From Mogibacterium sp. (lineage in GTDB: Bacteria > Bacillota > Clostridia > Peptostreptococcales > Anaerovoracaceae): DNA of 45,324 nt. The stretch spans positions 1-45,324 of the forward strand of contig JAFQZQ010000023.1 in the NCBI GenBank assembly GCA_017405845.1, read 5' to 3'. Each line of letters opens with the position of its first letter. Position 1 is the stretch's first letter. The notes beneath the pieces were generated by a model. It worked only from the letters and a program-made list of their open reading frames with translations. It had not been told where the DNA came from and searched no databases. Shown piece after piece: positions 33,844 to 43,983 of the stretch. The position numbers were made by a program, and so were the translations under genes.

Positions 33844-34512
33844 ATGGCGGATAATGTTGTTGGTAAATTAAAGGATGCTTTTGAAGATCTGATCGGGAAT
33901 AAAAGGGCACTGATAAAGATCCTTTCGGTCGTGCTTATACTGCTTGTTGCCTTGATACTGAGGATCCATGAACAAGGTAAAGCAGATATCACTATAGAGT
34001 CAGCTGATACTGCTGAAGAACTCGAATACAGTGATAAAAGCAGTGATGAAAGGAGTGATGAAAGCAGCGAGCAAATACAGGTCATTTTTGTTGATATCGG
34101 TGGAGCTGTAGAGAAGCCGGGAGTGTATCAGGTGTCGAAGGACACGAGGCTTTTTGAAGTGATAGATATGGCCGGCGGTCTTTCAGAAGATGCGGATACT
34201 GATCACGTGAACAGGGCATCTTTTGTTGAAGACGGACAGAAGATAATAATACCCGTGAAAGGAAGTGGTGGTACAGAAGATATTGAATCAGCCGGTGCAG
34301 CAGAGCCAATGGCTGCAGATAATGGTCTGGTCAATATAAATGCAGCATCCGCTGACGAACTAAAAACTCTTAATGGGATTGGAGATGTGATGGCCGAAAG
34401 GATAATACAGTACAGAACCGTGAAACCTTTCAAAAGCATAGAAGATATTATGTCGGTCGATGGTATAGGAAGTAAGATCTACGAAAAAATCAAAGACCAC
34501 ATAACAGTTTAA
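33844..34512 (+). CDS. comEA: ComEA-type DNA-binding protein
   Basis: Membrane-anchored receptor for extracellular double-stranded DNA in natural transformation. The 222-residue protein has an N-terminal anchor helix (about residues 22-40), a Ser/Asp/Glu-rich spacer and an SLBB domain (FVDIGGAVEKPGVYQVSKD). At the C-terminus two helix-hairpin-helix motifs follow (VNINAASADELKTLNGIG and IEDIMSVDGIGSKIYEKI). AGAGGTGA precedes the start. No comEC is nearby, so competence cannot be claimed from this window. Confidence 0.9.
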   Translation: MADNVVGKLKDAFEDLIGNKRALIKILSVVLILLVALILRIHEQGKADITIESADTAEELEYSDKSSDERSDESSEQIQVIFVDIGGAVEKPGVYQVSKDTRLFEVIDMAGGLSEDADTDHVNRASFVEDGQKIIIPVKGSGGTEDIESAGAAEPMAADNGLVNINAASADELKTLNGIGDVMAERIIQYRTVKPFKSIEDIMSVDGIGSKIYEKIKDHITV

Positions 34513-34534
34513 TAGTATTCAGGAGGATGGAAAA

Positions 34535-35074
34535 ATGTATGGCATTAACCAGTCAGAAACAAAAATCATGAAGGATCTCGTTAAGGAACTCAATGAATTT
34601 AACAGCTATGTTAGAGCCGGAGTCAGCCCGTTCGGACACGAATACATGAAGGGCAACTATTTTTACGCCTTCAATCCAACGCAGACAACGGATAAGGATC
34701 TGTATATGAGGGACATTAAACTGATAAAAACAATAAATGATGTTCTGAATGATAACTGTATAAACATCAAAAGTCAGGGATATGGCTATCTTAGAGACGC
34801 GATATGCATAATAATAGACAGAAGGTGCATGAACGTGTGCATGATAAATGATATATATCCGTATATAGCCGAGAAGAACAGAGAAAAAGGTATTTCCAAG
34901 GTAGAACACAGCATAAGAAATTCCCTGAAAGCTGCATATAAGGTGTGCAAAAACAAGTATCCGGACAGACAATGTATACTGAACAGTTTCGATGAGAAAC
35001 CTACAAACAAGAAGTTCCTTCTCAGAGCTGTTCAGGAGGTAAGCGACAGACTGCTAAAAGAACTATCCGCCTGA
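34535..35074 (+). CDS. Orphan Spo0A C-terminal-type DNA-binding protein
   Basis: A 179-residue protein whose residues 61-165 match the Spo0A effector domain. GYGYLRDAICIII corresponds to the GYxYLREAI helix, YPYIAEKNREKGISKVEHSIRNSLKAAY to the recognition region, and KPTNKKFLLRAV to the terminal KPTNSEFIA stretch. The phosphoacceptor receiver domain of Spo0A is missing; residues 1-60 are an unrelated segment (QSETKIMKDLVKEL). It is probably a DNA-binding regulator that does not depend on the phosphorelay. AGGAGG precedes the ATG, 22 nt after comEA. Confidence 0.85.
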   Translation: MYGINQSETKIMKDLVKELNEFNSYVRAGVSPFGHEYMKGNYFYAFNPTQTTDKDLYMRDIKLIKTINDVLNDNCINIKSQGYGYLRDAICIIIDRRCMNVCMINDIYPYIAEKNREKGISKVEHSIRNSLKAAYKVCKNKYPDRQCILNSFDEKPTNKKFLLRAVQEVSDRLLKELSA

Positions 35075-35142
35075 TTGAAACATAAGCAGTTTTCTGTTAG
35101 AGTTTATTCTGTATTGATTATTATTGAAAGGCTGATCAGACG

Positions 35143-35343
35143 ATGGAAAAAGCAAAAATCGACAGGATAAATGAACTGGCACATAAGTCAAAAGGCGAAG
35201 GGCTTAATGAAGCTGAAAGAGAAGAACAGAAAAAACTGAGAATGGAATTCCTTGCCGAAATAAGAGCGGACCTGAAGGCATCGCTCGAATCCATTGAATT
35301 TGTTGAAGATTCAGCGGAAAGAAATGATGTATTTATTAGCTGA
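35143..35343 (+). CDS. DUF896 (YnzC-like) small protein
   Basis: A 66-residue helical protein of the DUF896 family: KIDRINELAHKSKGEGLNEAEREEQKKLRMEFLAEIRADLKA is close to the family pattern INELAKKAKEEGLTEEEKAEQ-x-LR-x-YL. Function unknown. A weak GAAAGG lies in front of the ATG. Its end lies at the -10 element of the alaS promoter. Confidence 0.85.
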   Translation: MEKAKIDRINELAHKSKGEGLNEAEREEQKKLRMEFLAEIRADLKASLESIEFVEDSAERNDVFIS

Positions 35344-35346
35344 AAA

Positions 35347-35355
35347 TGCTATAAT
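35347..35355 (+). promoter_or_regulatory. Extended -10 promoter of alaS
   Basis: TGC followed by TATAAT (35350-35355), 31 nt before the alaS start, with no good -35. It overlaps the end of the DUF896 gene region. Confidence 0.55.
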
Positions 35356-35386
35356 TAATGGAAATTTTGCGGACAAGGAGACATAT

Positions 35387-38002
<2,616 letters not shown>

Positions 38003-38018
38003 TTTAAGGAGGCAAACA

Positions 38019-38270
38019 ATGAGCAAAAACACTATCATGTTCGAAGGTTTCAAGGACAGCCAGCTCAATAAGAAGGAAGCTCTTGTAGAAATCTATTCTG
38101 CACTTACCGATCGCGGCTACAACGCAATCGATCAGATAGTAGGATATCTCACATCCGGAGATCCTTCATATATCACAAGTCACAATAACGCAAGAAATCT
38201 CATTCTCAAGATCGACAGAGATGAGCTCCTTGAAGAGATCCTCATCAACTATCTCGACTTGAAGAAGTAA
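38019..38270 (+). CDS. ireB: IreB family regulatory phosphoprotein (UPF0297)
   Basis: An 83-residue small protein of the IreB family, phosphorylated by the PASTA kinase IreK in enterococci and linked to cephalosporin tolerance. The sequence KEALVEIYSALTDRGYNAIDQIVGYLTSGDP and the SHNNARNLI segment are diagnostic. ATG 38019 has AAGGAGG 6 nt upstream. It lies between alaS and ruvX, the standard location. Confidence 0.95.
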   Translation: MSKNTIMFEGFKDSQLNKKEALVEIYSALTDRGYNAIDQIVGYLTSGDPSYITSHNNARNLILKIDRDELLEEILINYLDLKK

Positions 38271-38272
38271 TA

Positions 38273-38725
38273 ATGAGAATACTCGGACTTGATGTAGGCA
38301 GTAAAACAGTGGGGGTCGCGGTAAGCGACCCTCTTGGCGTTATCGCAACCGGAGTCACTACCATCGACAGAGTAGGTATTCGTAAGGATACCGGCAAAGT
38401 AATCGACTATATCAAGGAGTATGGATGTGAGACAGTAGTTATAGGCCTTCCGCTCAGCCTTGATGGTGAGGACTCCATCCAGACCCAGAAGGTAAGGGAC
38501 TTCCGCACCATGCTTGAGAACAAGCTAAGAAGCTCCGGGCCTCTTTCCAAAGTAAAAATAGAATGGCAGGACGAAAGATACTCTACGGTCGAAGCCGAAG
38601 AAGTGCTTATTGAAGCAAACATGAGCAGGGAAGACCGTAAAAAGATAATTGACCGTCAGGCTGCCATTGTAATACTTCAGAGATATCTCGACAGAATGCC
38701 GAGGGAGGGAAGCAAGGATGAATGA
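38273..38725 (+). CDS. ruvX: Holliday junction resolvase-like RuvX (YqgF)
   Basis: RNase-H-fold nuclease of 150 aa involved in pre-16S rRNA 5' processing and possibly junction cleavage. Catalytic-type Asp7 lies in ILGLDVGSKTVGVAVSDP; VVIGLPLSLDG and EWQDERYSTVEAE follow. It starts two bases after ireB. Its 3' end overlaps the LysR start by 8 nt. Confidence 0.95.
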   Translation: MRILGLDVGSKTVGVAVSDPLGVIATGVTTIDRVGIRKDTGKVIDYIKEYGCETVVIGLPLSLDGEDSIQTQKVRDFRTMLENKLRSSGPLSKVKIEWQDERYSTVEAEEVLIEANMSREDRKKIIDRQAAIVILQRYLDRMPREGSKDE

Positions 38726-39623
38726 CCTTCAGATAGACTATTTCATGGCTGTAGCGACGAATTTGAGCTTTACAAAGACATCTGAAGAACTCTTTGTGTC
38801 TCAGCCGGCAATATCCAGACAGATATCGCAGCTCGAAAAAGAACTGGGCTGTAAGCTTTTCAGGCGCAATAACCAGGGCACAGTTCTTACAGAGGAGGGC
38901 AGGCTTTACTTCGATCTGTTCAGTAAATATAAGGCCGAATTTATAAACACGAAGCTGAAGGCTGACAGGATATCCGGTAAGAGCAAAGGTGTCATGAGAG
39001 TAGGATTCCTGGAAGGCTGGGATCTGTTCAATATTATTCCTCCGATGATAGACCGGTATAAAGCTGCTTTTCCTGATTCCGAAGTCGTCATAAACTGCTG
39101 CGGAGTAAAGGAGCTGACAACCGGACTTCTGACAGATACACTTGATATAATCGTTACCATGCAGAACAGCGTCAGGCTGCACAACGAGTTTAACTGCAGA
39201 GATGCCGCACGTGTAAATAAGATATTAATTTACTCATCAAGGCATCCGCTCGCAGACAGACCGGCTGAGGAGCTGACTTTAAAAGACTTCAGTCAGGATC
39301 TTTTCATAGCTCCATGGGAAATAGTTGATAAGCTTATAGTCGATGCTATCTCAAACTACACGAGGCCATATGGCTTTGTACCTAAGCTGAGATTTGTAAA
39401 AAATAATGAGTCAACGATCACCTGCGTCAGAAACAACATGGGCGTAATGATTGCCGATGAATGGGTATGGGCTAAAGGCGCCGATGATCTGAAATGGATT
39501 CCGTTCAACGCGACAGATGTAATATCAGTTGCGAGACTTCGTACAAGAAATGACGAAAACGTATTAAAGATGGAAGACATATTGATTAATATTATAGATG
39601 AGACAGGCGCGGTTAACAATTAA
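38718..39623 (+). CDS. LysR-family transcriptional regulator
   Basis: A 301-residue LysR-type regulator. The N-terminal winged helix (FMAVATNLSFTKTSEELFVSQPAISRQISQLEKELGCKLFRR) is followed by a linker helix and a periplasmic-binding-like effector domain (from about residue 90). It overlaps the end of ruvX by 8 nt with GGAGGG upstream, so it may be co-transcribed with the alaS operon. It is followed in the same direction by a palindrome and an accessory cluster it may control. LysR proteins usually bind T-N11-A sites near the target promoter. Effector unknown. Confidence 0.93.
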   Translation: MNDLQIDYFMAVATNLSFTKTSEELFVSQPAISRQISQLEKELGCKLFRRNNQGTVLTEEGRLYFDLFSKYKAEFINTKLKADRISGKSKGVMRVGFLEGWDLFNIIPPMIDRYKAAFPDSEVVINCCGVKELTTGLLTDTLDIIVTMQNSVRLHNEFNCRDAARVNKILIYSSRHPLADRPAEELTLKDFSQDLFIAPWEIVDKLIVDAISNYTRPYGFVPKLRFVKNNESTITCVRNNMGVMIADEWVWAKGADDLKWIPFNATDVISVARLRTRNDENVLKMEDILINIIDETGAVNN

Positions 39624-39652
39624 CACAGCTTCAATGCCTTGAAAAATGAAGT

Positions 39653-39672
39653 GTATAACCAAATGGTTATAC
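39653..39672. promoter_or_regulatory. Palindromic candidate LysR operator
   Basis: Inverted repeat GTATAACCA / TGGTTATAC with a 2-nt centre, followed by a half-site-like TAACCGC at 39678-39684. It lies between the LysR stop and the -10 of the next gene (39733), a natural site for a LysR activator. Binding by this particular regulator is inference. Confidence 0.55.
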
Positions 39673-39732
39673 ATATATAACCGCTTAACTAATTATACAA
39701 AGCAATTATATTTTGTTAAACTATAAACAAGA

Positions 39733-39738
39733 TATAAT
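39733..39738 (+). promoter_or_regulatory. -10 element of the 4-TM gene
   Basis: TATAAT at 39733-39738, 28 nt before the start at 39767. The -35 region (ATTTTG around 39710-39715) is poor, as expected for an activated promoter. Confidence 0.5.
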
Positions 39739-39766
39739 TGCTTTTTACTATTTGGAGGGGAAAATC

Positions 39767-40267
39767 ATGCAGAAAAGCGCAAAACTTACGGCAGTATACG
39801 CACTTATTATGGACCTGCCACTCAGTCTCGTTATCACTCTTGTAGCACTCGCTCTCTCGAATCTCGACGCACCGGGAAGCCTTAATGGACCTAACTACAT
39901 AAGGATGGCATGCCTTGCTTACGTAGTTACATTCTTTGTAAACTTCCTTCACTCAGAAAGACTGGGATTCGCATTTGCTGCAAAGCATTCACAGCCGGGA
40001 ACTCTCAAGTTCGGAATCCTTCTGAACGTTGTAGTTGCTGCTGTATTCTGCGTAATTCTTGATCTTATCATGACAGCAGTCGGTATGCTTGCCGGCGGTG
40101 CTTTCGCGTTTGGACCATACATCGCAGCTTGCCTTAAGGGATTTATTCCTTGCTATATACCTACACTGATCATCGCGTTCTTCTGGAACAATTTTGCTGA
40201 CAAATGGAGCAGAGCTATCTGCAATGAGCCTGCACCGCAGATGCCTGGCGGACCTGATCACAAATAA
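39767..40267 (+). CDS. Small integral membrane protein, unknown function
   Basis: A 166-residue protein with four hydrophobic segments at about residues 10-32, 45-65, 85-110 and 120-147, and a short cytosolic tail (EPAPQMPGGPDHK). ATG 39767 is chosen for GGAGGGG 6 nt upstream; an earlier in-frame TTG at 39713 lies before the -10 element. I do not recognise the family with confidence; a DUF2798-like or transporter-accessory protein is possible. It is the first gene after the LysR regulator and its operator-like palindrome, so a substrate-uptake role is a working guess. Confidence 0.7.
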   Translation: MQKSAKLTAVYALIMDLPLSLVITLVALALSNLDAPGSLNGPNYIRMACLAYVVTFFVNFLHSERLGFAFAAKHSQPGTLKFGILLNVVVAAVFCVILDLIMTAVGMLAGGAFAFGPYIAACLKGFIPCYIPTLIIAFFWNNFADKWSRAICNEPAPQMPGGPDHK

Positions 40268-40303
40268 AAATCACAAAACCTTTAAATAGCAACACTTACA
40301 GCT

Positions 40304-40312
40304 TGCTATAAT
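40304..40312 (+). promoter_or_regulatory. Extended -10 promoter of the flavoprotein gene
   Basis: TGC directly before TATAAT (40307-40312), about 94 nt upstream of the start codon; no clear -35. A TAACCGC sequence occurs in the leader at 40338-40344, as near the LysR palindrome. Confidence 0.5.
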
Positions 40313-40405
40313 CAAAAAGGATAAAGTAAGTTTCAATTAACCGCATTTATCAAACATACTAAAATCTATTAGTTGTAGAACACATATTGCAGGAGGGAAA
40401 ACAAT

Positions 40406-41398
40406 ATGAAGATTCTGGGAATATCTTTCGGAACAAAGAACGGCAACAACGATACAATGTGCAGAGTAGCGCTCGAAGAGTGCCAGAAACTCGGTGCTGA
40501 GATCGAATTCATCCATGCATTTGACTGGGATCTCCAGACATGCACAGGCTGCGTAGCATGCTCAAGAGGCCTCGTAATGGGTAAGGGCATGATCTGCACA
40601 AGAAAAGATGACTTTGCAGCACTCTATGAGAAGATGGTAGAAGCTGATGGCGTACTCATGGTAGATCCTATATACGAATCCGGCGGTTCCGGACTTTTCC
40701 ACATTTGCTGTGACAGAATGGGTCCGGGACACGACACAGGCATGCTGATGATGCTTGACGGAAAGCTTAAAGAGCAGGGAAAAGAAGGACTTAATCCTCG
40801 CATCTTCAAACAGAAGGCTCTTTCATTTGTAGGCATCGGCGGTTCTGACTGGGCTTGCCGCGTTGAGACCGATCACGCAATGCTGGCTATGTCACCTGGC
40901 TGGAAAGTTGTCAACAATGACTTTTTCTCATGGAGCAAAGACGTTATCATCCAGGATGAAAAGGTCGAGCGTATGAAAGAAATCGGAAGAAACCTCGTAG
41001 AAGCCGCTCAGTACATTATTGACAACAATGTCATGATCCCTGGCTCCGAGAATCTGGACCTCTGGAAGGGTGAGGAAGGCGGATGCCCGCATTGCCACGG
41101 TAATAACTTCTATATCTTCCCTGGCACAAACCACGCTGTCTGCGAGCTCTGCGGTCTTGAGGGTCATCTTGAAATGACAGATAAGGGCGTAAAGCTGGTC
41201 AACGATCCTGAACTGGGTGAGAACGGAACGATCGAGCATTGCCATGACCTGCTTTCCGGTAAAGCTGCTCACGGCAAAGACATCTTCGAGAATGAGAGCA
41301 GACTCATGAACCTCTTCAAGGATCCTGAGTTCAAGGCTCGCAAGGAGCACTATACAAACGTTGTAGCTCCTACACCATCCCCATCCAAATCCAAATAA
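40406..41398 (+). CDS. Flavodoxin-fold NAD(P)H-dependent FMN reductase / iron-sulfur flavoprotein with zinc ribbon
   Basis: A 330-residue cytosolic protein. The N-terminal flavodoxin-like fold (MKILGISFGTKNGNNDTM, FMN phosphate loop) is followed by cysteines C46, C49, C52 and C64 (CTGCVAC...C), the compact cluster region of iron-sulfur flavoproteins. The last gap is longer than usual. Residues about 228-262 hold a second four-Cys unit, CPHCHG...CELCG, a zinc-ribbon- or rubredoxin-like module. A low-complexity tail PTPSPSKSK ends the protein. A strong AGGAGGG site and an own promoter suggest high expression. It probably transfers electrons from a nicotinamide or ferredoxin donor; the substrate is unknown. 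Confidence 0.75.
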   Translation: MKILGISFGTKNGNNDTMCRVALEECQKLGAEIEFIHAFDWDLQTCTGCVACSRGLVMGKGMICTRKDDFAALYEKMVEADGVLMVDPIYESGGSGLFHICCDRMGPGHDTGMLMMLDGKLKEQGKEGLNPRIFKQKALSFVGIGGSDWACRVETDHAMLAMSPGWKVVNNDFFSWSKDVIIQDEKVERMKEIGRNLVEAAQYIIDNNVMIPGSENLDLWKGEEGGCPHCHGNNFYIFPGTNHAVCELCGLEGHLEMTDKGVKLVNDPELGENGTIEHCHDLLSGKAAHGKDIFENESRLMNLFKDPEFKARKEHYTNVVAPTPSPSKSK

Positions 41399-41413
41399 TA
41401 TATATAGATAGAG

Positions 41414-41446
41414 TCAGGCAGGGGATTTGTTTCCCTGCCTGCTTTT
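41414..41446 (+). terminator. Internal terminator between the flavoprotein and downstream genes
   Basis: AGGCAGGG (41416-41423) / CCCTGCCT (41433-41440), extendable by a G-T and an A-T pair, followed by GCTTTT. No promoter is visible before 41507, so downstream genes may rely on read-through. Confidence 0.75.
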
Positions 41447-41506
41447 ATACCATCAAAACTAAGGATCCTCTCCGGGGATTCGCGTTGATGAAAGGAGAAT
41501 ATTTCA

Positions 41507-42382
41507 ATGAACAGACCTGAATTTTATCCGGTAAGAAGTATCATCCTTGTTGACCTCGCTCATGAGGACTACAGGATCAAGCTCGAGAACTGGCTGTACA
41601 GATATCATGTTCCGGACAGCATCTCTCAGTTCGGACCATATGTAAGCAAGTATGCTTTTTATCCAGCACTTCCGACACCTCCGGGCGGAGCAAGATTCGG
41701 AACAGTAAGAATGCAGATGACAGAGCACTACTGGCTCGCAAATCCTAACGATGTAGGATTTGCAAAAGATCATCACAAGATCCTTACCGAGTACTTCCCG
41801 ACAGACGTACTCGTATGGCAGAACAACATTCCTGACATGGGACATTCCCACGGAATCGATAAGTCCCAGGAAGTCAACATCGAAGGAGATGATGCTCGCT
41901 CTACAAAGGGCGATGAGGCTGCAGGAACAGTTCCTTTCATCTTCGCATTCGTACCTGTATGGTGGGAAGAGGACTTCAAGGGTGAAGGCCGTACGGTTGA
42001 GGATGGACCAAACTACAGATGGATGTTCATGGTCAAATATCCTGAAGGTGTAAGCGCTGAAGAAGGCGACAAGTGGCTCAAGGAAGAGTTCATCCCTGCA
42101 TGGACATCACACGAAGGCTGCACACGTTGCGTATCCAGCAAAATCAAGAAGGAAGTCAACAACTGTGACTTCGACCGTATCGTAGAGATGTGGTTCGAGT
42201 GCCAGACAGCATGGTGCGATGCAGCAGCTGCAGCAGCTGAGAAGTGCGCTAAGCCGGCATGGGCTGAAACAGAGGACTTCCCATATCTCAAGAAGTCCTA
42301 CGGCATCAGCGGAATCTTCCTTTCAGACTACGCGAGAAGTGATAATCTGACCCAGTACCGCGGTTATATCACTATGAGGTAA
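41507..42382 (+). CDS. Tandem dimeric alpha/beta-barrel (EthD-like) protein
   Basis: A 291-residue cytosolic protein that looks like two ferredoxin-like alpha/beta-barrel halves. The first half (residues about 8-120) has IILVDLAHEDYRIKLENWLYRYHVPDS-type sequence, reminiscent of EthD domains. The second (about 160-250) has RWMFMVKYPEGVSAEEGDKWLKEEFIPAW. The N-half is rich in aromatic residues and His (EHYW, HSHGID). Such folds form small-molecule pockets in monooxygenases, dehydratases and isomerases. GAAAGGAG precedes the ATG. Family assignment is tentative; the catalytic residues are unknown. Confidence 0.5.
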   Translation: MNRPEFYPVRSIILVDLAHEDYRIKLENWLYRYHVPDSISQFGPYVSKYAFYPALPTPPGGARFGTVRMQMTEHYWLANPNDVGFAKDHHKILTEYFPTDVLVWQNNIPDMGHSHGIDKSQEVNIEGDDARSTKGDEAAGTVPFIFAFVPVWWEEDFKGEGRTVEDGPNYRWMFMVKYPEGVSAEEGDKWLKEEFIPAWTSHEGCTRCVSSKIKKEVNNCDFDRIVEMWFECQTAWCDAAAAAAEKCAKPAWAETEDFPYLKKSYGISGIFLSDYARSDNLTQYRGYITMR

Positions 42383-42407
42383 CTTTATCTATAAAAGGAG
42401 AAAACTC

Positions 42408-43799
42408 ATGGCAGAAGGCAAATATTTCTACTCAAAAGGCGAGGGGAATGACGGTTACATAAAGAATCTGGAGGTTCTTGGCTACTGCGATCTCGATGGT
42501 AAGGCCGGGATGTTCCAGATGGCTCTTTACAAAACCGAAGCCGGCAGATATCTGCTTTATGGAGCTGCATTTGCTGCAGGACCTGAGGGCGTTGGCATCA
42601 TGATCAGCGATGTCACAGATCCGAAGAATCCTGTATTCATCAAAAAGTGGCGCCCGTTCGATATCGAAGAATATCCTACGACATCGATCCCTAAAGTGCA
42701 GATTGCCGAAGACAAGCTTGTATTCGCCCTCACATCAGGAAGCGGCCCGGGAGTCCTTGTAGGCGACCGTGCCAAAATGAAGAGCCTCCAGGGCATAATG
42801 GTATACGATCTTAAGAACGATCCTGAGAATCCGGAATATCTCGGATATTGGGACTGCGGAGTTCCTTACTCAATGGGCGTTCACAGATTCATGTACAACG
42901 GTGGTCCTTATGTTCACCTGTCAGCAGAAGCTGATGAGCACGAGGGCATGATTTACAGAATAGTAGACATCTCTGATCCATCAAACATTACTGAAGTAGG
43001 CCGCTGGTGGGCGCCTCATCAGTACATATACGGAGTACCGGGCAGGGAAGTAGATCACTCTGCTCCTCATAATCCGGACTTCATGGACAAAGGATGGATG
43101 CACGGTCCTCCGTTCGTAATGGGAGATAAGGCATACCTCGGATACGGCGGTGACGGACTGTACGTACTTGATGTTTCCGATTTCACAAGACCTAAGGCAC
43201 TTGGTCAGCTGAGATTCATGCCTGCATTTTCGTCAAGACTTGCAGGAGCAAGAACTCACACTGCATTGCCTCTGAAGGGAAGGGATCTCTGCGTAGTAAC
43301 TAACGAAGGAGAGAGATTCGGATTCATAAAGGACGGCATGGTCAGAGAAGCGCAGGCCGTAAACCAGATCATCATGGTAGATGTAAGTGATCCGACTCAT
43401 CCTGTCATGATCGCAACATTCCCGTATCCTGAAGTCCCTGAAGACTTCCCGGCACCTAACTTCAATGTATATATGCTTGCAGAAGGCTCAAAGGGAGGCC
43501 CATTCGGACCTCACAACCTGCATGAGCCTATGGATGGCAAGCCATGGCTTGAGCAGAGAACTGACGTTGTTTATGACTGCTATTTTGCTGCAGGACTCAG
43601 AGTGTATGATGTGTCTGATCCTTACTATATCAAGGAAAAGGCATACTTCATCCCGCCGAACCCGAAGAAGAAATTCTTCCCGTTCCCTGGTCCTATGATG
43701 GCTATGACAGAGGACGTTGTAGTTGACGACAGAGGATACATTATTATCGACGCAAACAGTGACGGATTCTACATTCTTCGCAAAACATACGAAGACTAG
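42408..43799 (+). CDS. LVIVD-repeat beta-propeller protein, cytosolic
   Basis: A 463-residue protein built from repeated blades with the pattern V-x-D-(V/I)-S-D-P-x-x-P. Examples are MISDVTDPKNPVFIKKW, IVDISDPSNITEVGRWW, VLDVSDFTRPKALGQL, MVDVSDPTHPVMIATF and VYDVSDPYYIKEKAYF. LVIVD-type proteins are usually exported, but this one has no signal peptide or anchor. The blade inserts are rich in H, W, Y and P (HQYIYGVPGREVDHSAPHN). AAAAGGAG lies before the ATG, 25 nt after the barrel-type gene, so the two are co-transcribed. A role as a catalytic or binding propeller in the same pathway is likely but unproven. Confidence 0.75.
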   Translation: MAEGKYFYSKGEGNDGYIKNLEVLGYCDLDGKAGMFQMALYKTEAGRYLLYGAAFAAGPEGVGIMISDVTDPKNPVFIKKWRPFDIEEYPTTSIPKVQIAEDKLVFALTSGSGPGVLVGDRAKMKSLQGIMVYDLKNDPENPEYLGYWDCGVPYSMGVHRFMYNGGPYVHLSAEADEHEGMIYRIVDISDPSNITEVGRWWAPHQYIYGVPGREVDHSAPHNPDFMDKGWMHGPPFVMGDKAYLGYGGDGLYVLDVSDFTRPKALGQLRFMPAFSSRLAGARTHTALPLKGRDLCVVTNEGERFGFIKDGMVREAQAVNQIIMVDVSDPTHPVMIATFPYPEVPEDFPAPNFNVYMLAEGSKGGPFGPHNLHEPMDGKPWLEQRTDVVYDCYFAAGLRVYDVSDPYYIKEKAYFIPPNPKKKFFPFPGPMMAMTEDVVVDDRGYIIIDANSDGFYILRKTYED

Positions 43800-43826
43800 T
43801 GCGGAATCAGGCGCAAAAAATAGGGG

Positions 43827-43866
43827 ATACACAGCCTGTTTTCGCTGACAGGCTGTGTATTTTGTT
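43827..43866 (+). terminator. Terminator after the LVIVD gene
   Basis: Perfect 13-bp stem ATACACAGCCTGT (43827-43839) / ACAGGCTGTGTAT (43848-43860) with an 8-nt loop, then TTTTGTTG. It closes the accessory cluster. Confidence 0.93.
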
Positions 43867-43872
43867 GATTAA

Positions 43873-43900
43873 TTAACAGATTTGACTTGTATAGTATAAT
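43873..43900 (+). promoter_or_regulatory. Promoter of the DUF1097-like gene
   Basis: TTAACA (43873-43878, 5 of 6), 16-bp spacer, TATAAT (43895-43900). A leader of about 75 nt follows without an obvious structure. Confidence 0.65.
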
Positions 43901-43983
43901 TAATGTGCAACATGTAAAAAGTATACGATAAATAATTATAGTAAATTATCACGATATATACGCGTTGCAGAGAAACAGAATAG

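Noticed and set aside
43882..43900. TTGACT as -35 for the DUF1097-like gene
   Set aside because: Only 7 bp separate it from TATAAT; TTAACA at 43873 with a 16-bp spacer is the better partner.
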